Below are positions 8,873-18,820 of a stretch of DNA of 64,000 nt, in pieces. A program made the translations under genes and the position numbers. How positions within the stretch are numbered: position 1 is the stretch's first letter; every line of letters begins with the position of its first letter. The stretch is from Mycobacterium gordonae (lineage in GTDB: Bacteria > Actinomycetota > Actinomycetes > Mycobacteriales > Mycobacteriaceae), in the NCBI RefSeq assembly GCF_017086405.1, contig NZ_CP070974.1, forward strand, positions 62,001 through 126,000, in the 5' to 3' direction. The notes beneath the pieces are model-generated. The model worked only from the letters and a program-made list of their open reading frames with translations. It ran no database searches and was not told the origin of the DNA.

Positions 8873-9517
8873 GTGAATCCCGATGTTACGCAGGATGACA
8901 CATCAGCTGCCCGGCTCATGCGCAAGCTCGCCCTCGACGAGGACATCAGAAGTTGCCGGCGCTGCGAGGGCATGAATATCCCACGACTCACTGCATCCGC
9001 ACCCGGCTACGGCAGTTTGAGCTCACCGGTGGCGCTGGTCGGACAGAGCCTGTGCGAGAAGTGCATGGAAAGCCAGATCCCGTTCACCGGCGGCAGCGGC
9101 GATTTGATTGATGAAGGCATTGAGCGCGCCGGCCAGCGCAAGAGCAACATTTTCATCAGCAACGCGGTGCACTGTCATCCGCCGAAAAATCGCGCCTCCC
9201 GTGAGTACGAGATCGTCAACTGCGCTCCGCACCTCCACCGGGAGCTCGAGATAGTGCGGCCACTGCTAGTGATCACCCTGGGCCGCGACGCGCAAAGGGT
9301 GTTGCTTTTCTTATATCCACGGGCGCGAATAGTGAATCTGCCCTTCGTGATTCCCTGTAGAGGAAGTCGAAATGGCGTACCGCACGTATTTCATGCGAAG
9401 CACCCGTCGTGGATCCGGCGGCAGCACAACAAAGAGCTCGAAGACGAATACATGTCTTCACTTGCAGCCGCCATCCGCTGGAGCTTCGACTGCGCAGGCA
9501 CGACCGAACGTGACTGA
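8873..9517 (+). CDS. Uracil-DNA-glycosylase-superfamily protein
   Basis: This 214-residue protein has the layout of an iron-sulfur (type 4-like) uracil-DNA glycosylase. It has an N-terminal Cys pair CRRC (about residue 24), a VALVGQSLCEKC segment, PFTGGSGDLID, NAVHCHPP followed by further Cys (NCAPH), VITLGRDAQ, and HPSWIRRQ near the C-terminus. The family removes uracil or other damaged bases. Compared with housekeeping type 4 enzymes the active-site motifs are altered (SLCEKC where GEAPG is usual), so its substrate may differ. The GTG start is leaderless. The stop overlaps the start of the HNH gene by 8 bp, so the two are probably co-expressed. Confidence 0.75.
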   Translation: MNPDVTQDDTSAARLMRKLALDEDIRSCRRCEGMNIPRLTASAPGYGSLSSPVALVGQSLCEKCMESQIPFTGGSGDLIDEGIERAGQRKSNIFISNAVHCHPPKNRASREYEIVNCAPHLHRELEIVRPLLVITLGRDAQRVLLFLYPRARIVNLPFVIPCRGSRNGVPHVFHAKHPSWIRRQHNKELEDEYMSSLAAAIRWSFDCAGTTERD

Positions 9518-10508
9518 AAGTGGCAGCACGGCCAAGGGATTGAAAACGCGCCGGTTGATACTAGTTTCAGCGAGCCTGATCGGTGTGGCGTTGTTGATCG
9601 GCTTGTGCAGCCATGACGATGGCACCCATGTGCCCCCTCCGGGGGCTGCTCTGGCGACGCTGCCCGCGCCAACGTCAATCGACCCGCCGCCACACATCCA
9701 GCCTGGCGACGCTTCCTCAGCTCTGGCGAAACTAGCCACACTGCCGATCAAGGGGCGCGCACCGAAGACGGGGTATGACCGCAGCTTATTCGGTCCTGCG
9801 TGGAGCGACGACGTGACTGTGGCCGGCGGGCACAATGGATGCGACACCCGTAACGACATCCTGCGGCGTGACCTCGAGGAGGTCGAGATCAAAGCAGGGT
9901 CAAACGGCTGCACCGTGCTCGCCGGCGTGTTACACGATCCCTACAGCGGCGCCACCACTGCGTTCCAACGCGGCCAGGACACGTCCTCGGAAATCCACGT
10001 CGACCACATCGTCGCGTTAGCGGACGCATGGCAGAAAGGGGCGCAACAATGGGACCCGATTCAACGCCGAAACTTCGCTAACGATCCAATCAATCTGCAG
10101 GCAACCACCGCGTCCATCAATGAGCAGAAGAGCGATGGAGACGCCGCAACATGGTTGCCGCCCAACAAGTCCTATCGGTGCACCTACGTTTCCCGCATCA
10201 TCGACGTGAAGGCCACGTATGCGCTCTGGGTCACTCAGGCCGAGCACGACGCAATCGCCGGGATACTCATCACCTGCGGTCGGCCCGCCGCAGCCCCGAA
10301 GCCCCCACCGGCCCCGGCGACGCTGCCTTCATCCCCAACCAACCCGGAGCCTGTTCCTACGCCGGTGCCGGTGCCCACAAGCGGGTCGGCTGTGTACTAC
10401 CCGGACTGCAAGGCGGCGAGAAACGCTGGTGCTGCACCGCTCTATGCCGGCCAACCCGGCTACCGCCCTGGGCTGGACCGCGACGGTGACGGCGTCGCCT
10501 GCGAATGA
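9510..10508 (+). CDS. Membrane-anchored or exported HNH nuclease (DUF1524) with Excalibur domain
   Basis: I place the start at GTG 9510, overlapping the upstream gene, giving 332 residues. An N-terminal hydrophobic segment (RLILVSASLIGVALLIGLC, about 12-30) should export or anchor the protein. The GmrSD/DUF1524-type HNH domain shows HVDHIVALADAW (about 163-174) and NLQATTASINEQKSD. A Pro-rich linker leads to a C-terminal Excalibur calcium-binding domain, DCKAARNAGAAPLY ending DRDGDGVACE. Such proteins are predicted extracellular or cell-wall DNases. Pairing with a glycosylase-like gene is unusual. A decayed copy of its Excalibur tail lies at 18935-19038. Confidence 0.85.
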   Translation: MTESGSTAKGLKTRRLILVSASLIGVALLIGLCSHDDGTHVPPPGAALATLPAPTSIDPPPHIQPGDASSALAKLATLPIKGRAPKTGYDRSLFGPAWSDDVTVAGGHNGCDTRNDILRRDLEEVEIKAGSNGCTVLAGVLHDPYSGATTAFQRGQDTSSEIHVDHIVALADAWQKGAQQWDPIQRRNFANDPINLQATTASINEQKSDGDAATWLPPNKSYRCTYVSRIIDVKATYALWVTQAEHDAIAGILITCGRPAAAPKPPPAPATLPSSPTNPEPVPTPVPVPTSGSAVYYPDCKAARNAGAAPLYAGQPGYRPGLDRDGDGVACE

Positions 10509-10554
10509 GCCCGCGATGATTTGGCAGGGATCGCGGCGGCGCAAATCTGTTGGA

Positions 10555-10685
10555 TGTGAATTGTGGGTGTCTGTTGGCTGTAGTTTCGGGGGATTCGGCG
10601 GTGGTTCCGACATGTGTGCGGCGATCTGTCGCTCCAGACTGGAAGCCGGAAACGGTTGGCGGCCAATAAGGCACTCGAAGAAACC
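10555..10685 (-). pseudogene. Ser/Thr kinase fragment
   Basis: The minus strand encodes FECLIGRQPFPASSLERQ and then IAAHMSEPPP. This matches the late kinase-domain segment of the intact kinase at 39145-40380 (HECLTGKQPFPASSVERQ). No other kinase motif flanks it. It is a short relic that arose by duplication or deletion. Confidence 0.75.
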
Positions 10686-10829
10686 TCGCACTTTCAGCGG
10701 AGGGTCAGGTGCACTGTCACGTGACAGTTTTGACCTGCCCTTGCATTTGGGGTTCCAGCTTCGGTGGCTAACCGACAGCCCGTCCGAAAGGCTGACTGCC
10801 ACGCCCTTATGCAGTTGAGTTCCGTGGCT

Positions 10830-10960
10830 GTATGGTCGCGCTCGTGCGTGCCGGCAAGCCGCAAAATCCAGACCGTCCATGATTTGGGCATTCACCCGGC
10901 CATGTTGTCGACGTGGCTTAAGCGAGATGACATCGACCCCGGCGTACGCGCGGTGTGGGG
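10830..10960 (+). pseudogene. IS3-type OrfA fragment
   Basis: The frame reads RKIQTVHDLGIHPAMLSTWL and then KRDDIDPG, the HTH region of an IS3-family OrfA. No OrfB or inverted repeats are visible nearby. It is a relic. Confidence 0.5.
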
Positions 10961-11029
10961 CCCCCATCGAGATGTGTCGTTCTTCATGATTGTGGGAAAC
11001 CGCGAGTTGGAACACTGGAGGAGGCGATC

Positions 11030-11431
11030 ATGGCGTCGCGAAAGAAGTCCAACTTCAGAGCCGTGGGTGCGGCTCTTCTCGCAGCCGTAGCTGTCGGTGG
11101 TGGCCCATGTCTGGCCAGCCCAGCCTGGGCCGATCCGGATTTCTGTGGTGCCCGTGAAGATCCGTTCGTCTGCACGGCCCGCCTCCAAAATGGTCCTCCA
11201 AATGCCGGGGAGTCGACATTTGTAAACCTGGTGCGCGGACATGTTCCAGGCAACGACCAGCGGCTGTTAAATGCGGGCAGGACCATTTGCAATCAGGTCA
11301 GCGGTGGCCTCAGTGGTCGTTATGTGGTCAGCGAGACGTCCGACTACCTTGGGACGAGCATGGCGAGCGCTGGTCAGGTGCTAGACGCGGCGCTGGAGTA
11401 CATCTGTCCCGGAGTGCAGGTCGCTGGGTGA
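11030..11431 (+). CDS. DUF732 secreted protein
   Basis: This 133-residue protein starts at an ATG with a strong GGAGGAGG site 5-6 nt upstream. The signal peptide runs MASRKKSNFRAVGAALLAAV to about PAWA-DP. The mature protein has a short Cys pair (FCGA, FVCT), then the DUF732 domain: TFVNLVRGHVPG, AGRTICNQVSGG, ALEYICPG, with the two conserved Cys. DUF732 proteins are common in mycobacteria, are exported, and have no assigned function. It is monocistronic, with relics upstream and a long gap downstream. Confidence 0.85.
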   Translation: MASRKKSNFRAVGAALLAAVAVGGGPCLASPAWADPDFCGAREDPFVCTARLQNGPPNAGESTFVNLVRGHVPGNDQRLLNAGRTICNQVSGGLSGRYVVSETSDYLGTSMASAGQVLDAALEYICPGVQVAG

Positions 11432-12217
11432 GCGGCTGGCGACCAGTGCGCCATGGAAGAACCCTGAAATTCACTTGCGTGCCGATGTAGTGGCGCTGAT
11501 TACCGCTACCAGCCTTTATCCCCCCTAGGAGCGGATGTCATCTATCTCCGCTGACAAATCGCCATCGATCTGTCCTTCAGGTGTGACGGGATGAGTACGA
11601 ATTCCTCTGGTGAGGAGTGGTTTCGGGGTTCAGTAGCAAAAACAAGCTCTTAAACCCGGCGAAGTCGGTGGTGCGTACCCGTCAACACCGTCGTCTTCGA
11701 GATGCGTTTCCTCGAAGACCCGCCATCGTCGGATGAATTCTTCAAAGTCGTTGCGGCAGAGGATCATCAGGGCGTTTCGGTGCAGTCAGCAGCTCAGGCC
11801 AACGACGACGGGTGGGCGGTGCGCCTGCGGGAGAGGCAAATCGCAGCGGCTTGAGCGACTTCGCCGAAACGCAGACATTGCTCGGAGGGCGACGTTACGA
11901 TCCGATGGGCCAGGGGGATGGCTGATCACATCCGATCTGTTGGGGGCACACGTGTCTTATGTCTTAGGCGATCAGCTTGATGCGCCGGCGCCCGCGCGGC
12001 ACCGGGGTCCGGCGACTTCAAGCAATTACGAATACCGTGACCGCAAGGTCAATTTTGCGATCCCGGTCCGTGGCGTCGCCGCGTTTTCATCAACGCCGTG
12101 AGGCGTGCGCAAATCGTCAAACCCCAGATCCTCTCGCCGACGCGGGGCTAAGCTGCAGCTGGTCGGATAGATCTGAGACGTGTCGTTGACGATAGCTGCA
12201 GAGCGGGTGACCCCGAG
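11432..12217. other. Gap upstream of PE_PGRS
   Basis: No convincing gene in about 785 bp. A 50-codon plus-strand frame (11702-11854, beginning MRFLEDPPSSDEFFKVV) has protein-like composition and could be the end of a lost gene. The stretch must also contain the PE_PGRS promoter, which I could not place. Confidence 0.4.
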
Positions 12218-15200
12218 ATGTCGTATGTGCTTGCAACTCCGGCTTTTATCGACGCAGTAGCCGCTGATTTGGCGAGCATCGGTTCGGCGGTCAGCGCAGC
12301 AAACAACGCGGCGGTGGCGACGACAACGCAGGTGGCGGCTGCCGCTGGCGATGAGGTGTCGGCAGCTGTCGCGGCGTTGTTTGGCGCCTATGGCGAGCAG
12401 TATCGGCAGCTCAGTGTTCAAGCTGAGAGCTTTCATGAGCAATTTCAGCGGACCATAGCAAGCAGCGCTGAGGCTTACGCGTCCGCCGAAGCGCTCAGTG
12501 TCGATCAACTCGTACTCGGCGTCATTAACGCGCCCACTCAAGCGCTTTTGGGACGTCCACTGATCGGCAATGGCACCAACGGTGCGCCAGGCACCGGAGC
12601 AAATGGTGGGGCCGGCGGAATTTTGTGGGGCAATGGGGGCAACGGCGGATCGGGGGCACCCGGACAGTCCGGAGGCAGGGGCGGCGACGCGGGTTTGTTC
12701 GGTAACGGGGGAGTGGGCGGGGCCGGCGGAGCCGGGGTTACTGGTACGGATGGCCCGACGGGTATCCAGGGCGGTGCGGGTGGCTTAGGAGGCAACGGCG
12801 GAGCGGGTGGAGCGGGCGGACTTCTGTCCGGGAACGGCGGTGCGGGAGGCGGAGGAGGGCTTGGCGGAGGTGGTGGCGCGGGCGGCAACGGCGGCGCCGG
12901 TACGCCGGGCGCGTCCGGCGTCAACGGCGGGACAGGTGGAGCCGGCGGCGCGGGCGGTGCGGGCGGGTCGGGTGGACGGGGCGGCGAGGGCGGCGCAGGC
13001 GGGCAGGCCGCCGGGCTCTTCGGCGGCGCCGCCGGCGCTCACGGCGCCTCGGGAAGCGGCGGTTCCGGCGGTTCCGGCGGTACCGGCGGCACCGGCGGGG
13101 TTGGCGCTGCCGACTCCGGTGCCGGAGCGGGCATGGGCGGCCAAGGCGGCGCGGGTGGTGCGGCCGGTCTGGGCGGTAGTGGTGGCCCCGGCGCCAGCGA
13201 TGGCGCCGGGGGCACTGGCGGCCAGGGCGGCACCGGCGGCGACGGCGGTGCTGGAATGCACGGCGCGTCGGGCGGCGGAGTTGCGGGTGCTGGCGGCCAA
13301 GGCACCCAAGGCGGCGCGGGCGGGGCAGGAGGTGCCGGCGGAGCTGGTATCGGCGGCGCCAACGGTGCCGGCGGCACCGGCGGCAACGGCGGCCGGGGCG
13401 GTCAAGGCGGCACAGGGCTAATTGACTCAGGCTCGGGTGCGGGCAGCGGTGGCACCGGGGGCAACGGTGGTTCCGCCGGTCTCGGCGGTGGCGCCGGTAC
13501 CGGAGGATCCGGTGGCACAGCGGGTGCGGCGGGCATCGGCGGGGATGGCGGGACCGGGGGACAGGGCGGGCAGGGCGCGGCGGGGGTGAACGCGACCGGC
13601 GCCGGGGCGGCGGGGACGGCCGGGACGGCCGGCGGGAGTGGGGGGCAGGGCGGCCAGGGCGGCAGCGCCGCCGGTGCGGGTGGTCACGCCGGCAACGGCG
13701 GTGTCGGCGGGACCGGGGGCAGCGGTGGCCTGGGCGGTAACGGAGCCACCGGCACGGCGGACACCGGCACCGGCGCCGGAACTGGCGGTGCGGGCGGCAA
13801 TGGGGGCAACGCCGGAGCGGGCGGCAGCGGCGGGGCTGCGGGTACGGCCACCGGCGGAGCCACGACCGGCAAGGCGGGCGTTGCGGGTGCGGCGGGCATC
13901 GGCGGGGATGGCGGGACCGGGGGACAGGGCGGGCAGGGCGCGGCGGGGGTGAACGCGACCGGCGCCGGGGCGGCGGGGACGGCCGGGACGGCCGGCGGGA
14001 GTGGGGGGCAGGGCGGCCAGGGCGGCAGCGCCGCCGGTGCGGGTGGTCACGCCGGCAACGGCGGTGTCGGCGGGACCGGGGGCAGCGGTGGCCTGGGCGG
14101 TAACGGAGCCACCGGCACGGCGGACACCGGCACCGGCGCCGGAACTGGCGGTGCGGGCGGCAATGGGGGCAACGCCGGAGCGGGCGGCAGCGGCGGGGCT
14201 GCGGGTACGGCCACCGGCGGAGCCACGACCGGCAAGGCGGGCGTTGCGGGTGCGGCGGGCACCGGCGGGGATGGCGGGACCGGGGGACAGGGCGGGCAGG
14301 GCGCGGCGGGGGTGAACGCGACCGGCGCCGGGGCGGCGGGGACGGCCGGGACGGCCGGCGGGAGTGGGGGGCAGGGCGGCCAGGGCGGCAGCGCCGCCGG
14401 TGCGGGTGGTCACGCCGGCAACGGCGGTGTCGGCGGGACCGGGGGCAGCGGTGGCCTGGGCGGTAACGGAGCCACCGGCACGGCGGACACCGGCACCGGC
14501 GCCGGAACTGGCGGTGCGGGCGGCAATGGGGGCAACGCCGGAGCGGGCGGCAGCGGCGGGGCTGCGGGTACGGCCACCGGCGGAGCCACGACCGGCAAGG
14601 CGGGCGTTGCGGGTGCGGCGGGCATCGGCGGGGATGGCGGGACCGGGGGACAGGGCGGGCAGGGCGCGGCGGGGGTGAACGCGACCGGCGCCGGGGCGGC
14701 GGGGACGGCCGGGACGGCCGGCGGGAGTGGGGGGCAGGGCGGCCAGGGCGGCAGCGCCGCCGGTGCGGGTGGTCACGCCGGCAACGGCGGTGTCGGCGGG
14801 ACCGGGGGCAGCGGTGGCCTGGGCGGTAACGGAGCCACCGGCACGGCGGACACCGGCACCGGCGCCGGAACTGGCGGTGCGGGCGGCAATGGGGGCAACG
14901 CCGGAGCGGGCGGCAGCGGCGGGGCTGCGGGTACGGCCACCGGCGGAGCCACGACCGGCAAGGCGGGCGTTGCGGGTGCGGCGGGCATCGGCGGGGATGG
15001 CGGGACCGGGGGACAGGGCGGGCAGGGCGCGGCGGGGGTGAACGCGACCGGCGCCGGGGCGGCGGGGACGGCCGGGACGGCCGGCGGGAGTGGGGGGCAG
15101 GGCGGCCAGGGCGGCAGCGCCGCCGGTGCGGGTGGTCACGCCGGCAACGGCGGTGTCGGCGGGACCGGGGGCAGCGGTGGCCTGGGCGGTAACGGAGCCA

Positions 15201-18200
15201 CCGGCACGGCGGACACCGGCACCGGCGCCGGAACTGGCGGTGCGGGCGGCAATGGGGGCAACGCCGGAGCGGGCGGCAGCGGCGGGGCTGCGGGTACGGC
15301 CACCGGCGGAGCCACGACCGGCAAGGCGGGCGTTGCGGGTGCGGCGGGCATCGGCGGGGATGGCGGGACCGGGGGACAGGGCGGGCAGGGCGCGGCGGGG
15401 GTGAACGCGACCGGCGCCGGGGCGGCGGGGACGGCCGGGACGGCCGGCGGGAGTGGGGGGCAGGGCGGCCAGGGCGGCAGCGCCGCCGGTGCGGGTGGTC
15501 ACGCCGGCAACGGCGGTGTCGGCGGGACCGGGGGCAGCGGTGGCCTGGGCGGTAACGGAGCCACCGGCACGGCGGACACCGGCACCGGCGCCGGAACTGG
15601 CGGTGCGGGCGGCAATGGGGGCAACGCCGGAGCGGGCGGCAGCGGCGGGGCTGCGGGTACGGCCACCGGCGGAGCCACGACCGGCAAGGCGGGCGTTGCG
15701 GGTGCGGCGGGCATCGGCGGGGATGGCGGGACCGGGGGACAGGGCGGGCAGGGCGCGGCGGGGGTGAACGCGACCGGCGCCGGGGCGGCGGGGACGGCCG
15801 GGACGGCCGGCGGGAGTGGGGGGCAGGGCGGCCAGGGCGGCAGCGCCGCCGGTGCGGGTGGTCACGCCGGCAACGGCGGTGTCGGCGGGACCGGGGGCAG
15901 CGGTGGCCTGGGCGGTAACGGAGCCACCGGCACGGCGGACACCGGCACCGGCGCCGGAACTGGCGGTGCGGGCGGCAATGGGGGCAACGCCGGAGCGGGC
16001 GGCAGCGGCGGGGCTGCGGGTACGGCCACCGGCGGAGCCACGACCGGCAAGGCGGGCGTTGCGGGTGCGGCGGGCATCGGCGGGGATGGCGGGACCGGGG
16101 GACAGGGCGGGCAGGGCGCGGCGGGGGTGAACGCGACCGGCGCCGGGGCGGCGGGGACGGCCGGGACGGCCGGCGGGAGTGGGGGGCAGGGCGGCCAGGG
16201 CGGCAGCGCCGCCGGTGCGGGTGGTCACGCCGGCAACGGCGGTGTCGGCGGGACCGGGGGCAGCGGTGGCCTGGGCGGTAACGGAGCCACCGGCACGGCG
16301 GACACCGGCACCGGCGCCGGAACTGGCGGTGCGGGCGGCAATGGGGGCAACGCCGGAGCGGGCGGCAGCGGCGGGGCTGCGGGTACGGCCACCGGCGGAG
16401 CCACGACCGGCAAGGCGGGCGTTGCGGGTGCGGCGGGCACCGGCGGGGATGGCGGGACCGGGGGACAGGGCGGCCGGGGTGCGGACGGTATTACCCCGGT
16501 CGGTAGCACCGGGGCGGCGGGGACGGCCGGGACGGCCGGCGGGAGTGGGGGGCAGGGCGGCCAGGGCGGCAGCGCCGCCGGTGCGGGTGGTCACGCCGGC
16601 AACGGCGGTGTCGGCGGGACCGGGGGCAGCGGTGGCCTGGGCGGTAACGGAGCCACCGGCACGGCGGACACCGGCACCGGCGCCGGAACTGGCGGTGCGG
16701 GCGGCAATGGGGGCAACGCCGGAGCGGGCGGCAGCGGCGGGGCTGCGGGTACGGCCACCGGCGGAGCCACGACCGGCAAGGCGGGCGTTGCGGGTGCGGC
16801 GGGCATCGGCGGGGATGGCGGGACCGGGGGACAGGGCGGGCAGGGCGCGGCGGGGGTGAACGCGACCGGCGCCGGGGCGGCGGGGACGGCCGGGACGGCC
16901 GGCGGGAGTGGGGGGCAGGGCGGCCAGGGCGGCAGCGCCGCCGGTGCGGGTGGTCACGCCGGCAACGGCGGTGTCGGCGGGACCGGGGGCAGCGGTGGCC
17001 TGGGCGGTAACGGAGCCACCGGCACGGCGGACACCGGCACCGGCGCCGGAACTGGCGGTGCGGGCGGCAATGGGGGCAACGCCGGAGCGGGCGGCAGCGG
17101 CGGGGCTGCGGGTACGGCCACCGGCGGAGCCACGACCGGCAAGGCGGGCGTTGCGGGTGCGGCGGGCACCGGCGGCAACGGCGGGACCGGAGGCGACGGC
17201 GGAGCCGGTATGCAAGGCGCCCCAGGCAAGAGCACCGGCCCGGGCACAGGCCCGGCGGGTATAGGCGACAAGGGAAGCGACGGCGGCAACGGCGGTGAAG
17301 GCGGGGCTGGCGGCAGCGCTGGCAGCGGGGGCACAAATGGCAACGGCGGCACCGGCGGCACCGGCGGCACCGGCGGCACCGGCGGCATCGGCGGCACCGA
17401 CGACGGATACAACCCCGCCAACGGCGGCAACGGCGGCACCGGCGGCACCGGCGGCAACGGCGGGACCGCCGGCGGCGGCTTGGGCACAGCCGGCCAAGCG
17501 GGCGGTGCCGGCACCGGCGGCGCGGGCGGCATTGGCGGCCAAGGAGGTAGCACCTCGTTTGCTGGTCACATCGGCGGAACTGGCGGTCAAGGCGGTCAAG
17601 GCGGTCAAGGCGGTCAAGGCGGTCAAGGCGGAACCAATCTGGCCAACGGCGCCGGCGGAGACGGGGGCCTCGGCGGTAAAGGTGGCCTCGGTGGCGCCGG
17701 GGGCGTCGCTACCACGAAAGCAATTAACGGCACCGGCGGCCAAGGCGGTACTGGCGGCCAAGGCGGTGCCGGCGGTGCCGGCGGTGACGCGACCGGCGCG
17801 GACCGTAGCGGAGGTACCGGCGGCAAGGGCGGTGGCGGCGGGGCGGCGGGTTCCGGCGGCGCGGTGGGCACCGGCGGTGTAGGCGGTAACCCGGGTGCCG
17901 GCGGAAATGGCGGTGCCGCCGGCGCCGGTGGATCTGGCGGCAACGGTATCGGCAAAGGCAATGGAGGAGCAGGCGGCAGAGGCGGAATCGGCGGAAGCGG
18001 CGCCGACGCTCTCACCGGTGACAACGCGCTTGCGGGCACAGGAGGCGATGGCGGAGACGGCGGGCAAGGCGGCGCCGGCGGTACGACGGGTAACGGCGGC
18101 GCAGGCGGTGCCGGCGGCTCCGGCGGCCGAGGCGGCAACGCTGACGGGGACCTTCAAGCCAAAGGCGGTGGCGGTGGCGGTGGTGGAGCTGGCGGGGACG

Positions 18201-18763
18201 GCGGCGCTGCAGGGGCTGGTGGAGGCATCGGCGGTACCGGGGGTAACGGCGGCGCGGGTGGACTAGGTGGATCTGCCTCATCCACATCCACGCTCGGCAC
18301 CCAAGGCTCGGTCGGAACCGGCGGGACCGGCAGCGCCAACTCTGGCGCAGTTGGCGGCACCGGCGGCGCAGGAGGAGGCGGAGGAGGGGGCGGCTACGCC
18401 AACGGGCAGTCCGGCGCAGCGGCTGGTGGTGGTGGTGGTGGCGGCGGCGGTGCCGGTTCTACCACAGCCCTTGGCGGCCGCGGCGGCCAAGGAGGCTCCG
18501 CCAATAGCTCCTCTTACGGCACATACACAGGTGGTCTCGATGACGGCCCGCTACCGCAATTAGGTAGAGGCCTCGGTGGTGGCGGCGGCGGCAGCTCCAC
18601 CAGCTTCTATCAGGGCAATGGCTGGACTGGGCTCAATTCCACCGGCGGCAACGGCGGGGATCTAAATCCTTCAAACAACGGTGGCAACGGCGGTAACGTC
18701 GGTATTGGCGGCAGCGGCGGCAATAGCATGGGCTTTGCTGGCCGCGCCGGTCGCTCTAGTTAA
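12218..18763 (+). CDS. PE_PGRS family protein, 2,181 residues
   Basis: The N-terminal PE domain (about residues 1-95) begins MSYVLATPAFIDAVAADLAS and carries the PE helix pattern. A linker with RPLIGNGTNG (about 110) leads into about 2,000 residues of GGA/GGN-rich PGRS sequence. Residues about 439-1650 are ten near-identical 121-residue units. Further on there is a five-fold GGQ tandem run at 17582-17626, and the protein ends in GFAGRAGRSS with no separate C-terminal domain. PE_PGRS proteins are exported through ESX-5 to the cell surface, where the PGRS domain is thought to be displayed. The length is well above the typical 400-1,000 residues, mainly because of the tandem units. A long antisense frame across it is a composition artefact. 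Confidence 0.95.
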   Translation: MSYVLATPAFIDAVAADLASIGSAVSAANNAAVATTTQVAAAAGDEVSAAVAALFGAYGEQYRQLSVQAESFHEQFQRTIASSAEAYASAEALSVDQLVLGVINAPTQALLGRPLIGNGTNGAPGTGANGGAGGILWGNGGNGGSGAPGQSGGRGGDAGLFGNGGVGGAGGAGVTGTDGPTGIQGGAGGLGGNGGAGGAGGLLSGNGGAGGGGGLGGGGGAGGNGGAGTPGASGVNGGTGGAGGAGGAGGSGGRGGEGGAGGQAAGLFGGAAGAHGASGSGGSGGSGGTGGTGGVGAADSGAGAGMGGQGGAGGAAGLGGSGGPGASDGAGGTGGQGGTGGDGGAGMHGASGGGVAGAGGQGTQGGAGGAGGAGGAGIGGANGAGGTGGNGGRGGQGGTGLIDSGSGAGSGGTGGNGGSAGLGGGAGTGGSGGTAGAAGIGGDGGTGGQGGQGAAGVNATGAGAAGTAGTAGGSGGQGGQGGSAAGAGGHAGNGGVGGTGGSGGLGGNGATGTADTGTGAGTGGAGGNGGNAGAGGSGGAAGTATGGATTGKAGVAGAAGIGGDGGTGGQGGQGAAGVNATGAGAAGTAGTAGGSGGQGGQGGSAAGAGGHAGNGGVGGTGGSGGLGGNGATGTADTGTGAGTGGAGGNGGNAGAGGSGGAAGTATGGATTGKAGVAGAAGTGGDGGTGGQGGQGAAGVNATGAGAAGTAGTAGGSGGQGGQGGSAAGAGGHAGNGGVGGTGGSGGLGGNGATGTADTGTGAGTGGAGGNGGNAGAGGSGGAAGTATGGATTGKAGVAGAAGIGGDGGTGGQGGQGAAGVNATGAGAAGTAGTAGGSGGQGGQGGSAAGAGGHAGNGGVGGTGGSGGLGGNGATGTADTGTGAGTGGAGGNGGNAGAGGSGGAAGTATGGATTGKAGVAGAAGIGGDGGTGGQGGQGAAGVNATGAGAAGTAGTAGGSGGQGGQGGSAAGAGGHAGNGGVGGTGGSGGLGGNGATGTADTGTGAGTGGAGGNGGNAGAGGSGGAAGTATGGATTGKAGVAGAAGIGGDGGTGGQGGQGAAGVNATGAGAAGTAGTAGGSGGQGGQGGSAAGAGGHAGNGGVGGTGGSGGLGGNGATGTADTGTGAGTGGAGGNGGNAGAGGSGGAAGTATGGATTGKAGVAGAAGIGGDGGTGGQGGQGAAGVNATGAGAAGTAGTAGGSGGQGGQGGSAAGAGGHAGNGGVGGTGGSGGLGGNGATGTADTGTGAGTGGAGGNGGNAGAGGSGGAAGTATGGATTGKAGVAGAAGIGGDGGTGGQGGQGAAGVNATGAGAAGTAGTAGGSGGQGGQGGSAAGAGGHAGNGGVGGTGGSGGLGGNGATGTADTGTGAGTGGAGGNGGNAGAGGSGGAAGTATGGATTGKAGVAGAAGTGGDGGTGGQGGRGADGITPVGSTGAAGTAGTAGGSGGQGGQGGSAAGAGGHAGNGGVGGTGGSGGLGGNGATGTADTGTGAGTGGAGGNGGNAGAGGSGGAAGTATGGATTGKAGVAGAAGIGGDGGTGGQGGQGAAGVNATGAGAAGTAGTAGGSGGQGGQGGSAAGAGGHAGNGGVGGTGGSGGLGGNGATGTADTGTGAGTGGAGGNGGNAGAGGSGGAAGTATGGATTGKAGVAGAAGTGGNGGTGGDGGAGMQGAPGKSTGPGTGPAGIGDKGSDGGNGGEGGAGGSAGSGGTNGNGGTGGTGGTGGTGGIGGTDDGYNPANGGNGGTGGTGGNGGTAGGGLGTAGQAGGAGTGGAGGIGGQGGSTSFAGHIGGTGGQGGQGGQGGQGGQGGTNLANGAGGDGGLGGKGGLGGAGGVATTKAINGTGGQGGTGGQGGAGGAGGDATGADRSGGTGGKGGGGGAAGSGGAVGTGGVGGNPGAGGNGGAAGAGGSGGNGIGKGNGGAGGRGGIGGSGADALTGDNALAGTGGDGGDGGQGGAGGTTGNGGAGGAGGSGGRGGNADGDLQAKGGGGGGGGAGGDGGAAGAGGGIGGTGGNGGAGGLGGSASSTSTLGTQGSVGTGGTGSANSGAVGGTGGAGGGGGGGGYANGQSGAAAGGGGGGGGGAGSTTALGGRGGQGGSANSSSYGTYTGGLDDGPLPQLGRGLGGGGGGSSTSFYQGNGWTGLNSTGGNGGDLNPSNNGGNGGNVGIGGSGGNSMGFAGRAGRSS
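13531..17163 (+). repeat. Ten tandem 363-bp (121-codon) units in the PGRS domain
   Basis: Units begin at 13531 and recur every 363 bp; unit 9 (16435) is 366 bp. Eight units look identical apart from ATC/ACC at the start of unit 3. Unit 9 differs at one spot (GADGITPVGSTG in place of GAAGVNATGAG). All are in frame, so copy number can change without breaking the protein. Confidence 0.95.
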
Positions 18764-18820
18764 AACTCCGCACACCGATAACCACAGTCGTCCCGGCCCA
18801 GGGATTGGCATGGTGGTTGG

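Noticed and set aside
13531..17163. CRISPR-like array
   Set aside because: The 363-bp units are direct, adjacent and coding, with no spacers.
13427..18157. 1,576-residue minus-strand open frame opposite PE_PGRS
   Set aside because: It is the mirror of a GC-rich codon repeat: Ala/Arg/Gly-rich, repeats every 121 codons, no start signal. The plus-strand PE domain fixes the coding strand.
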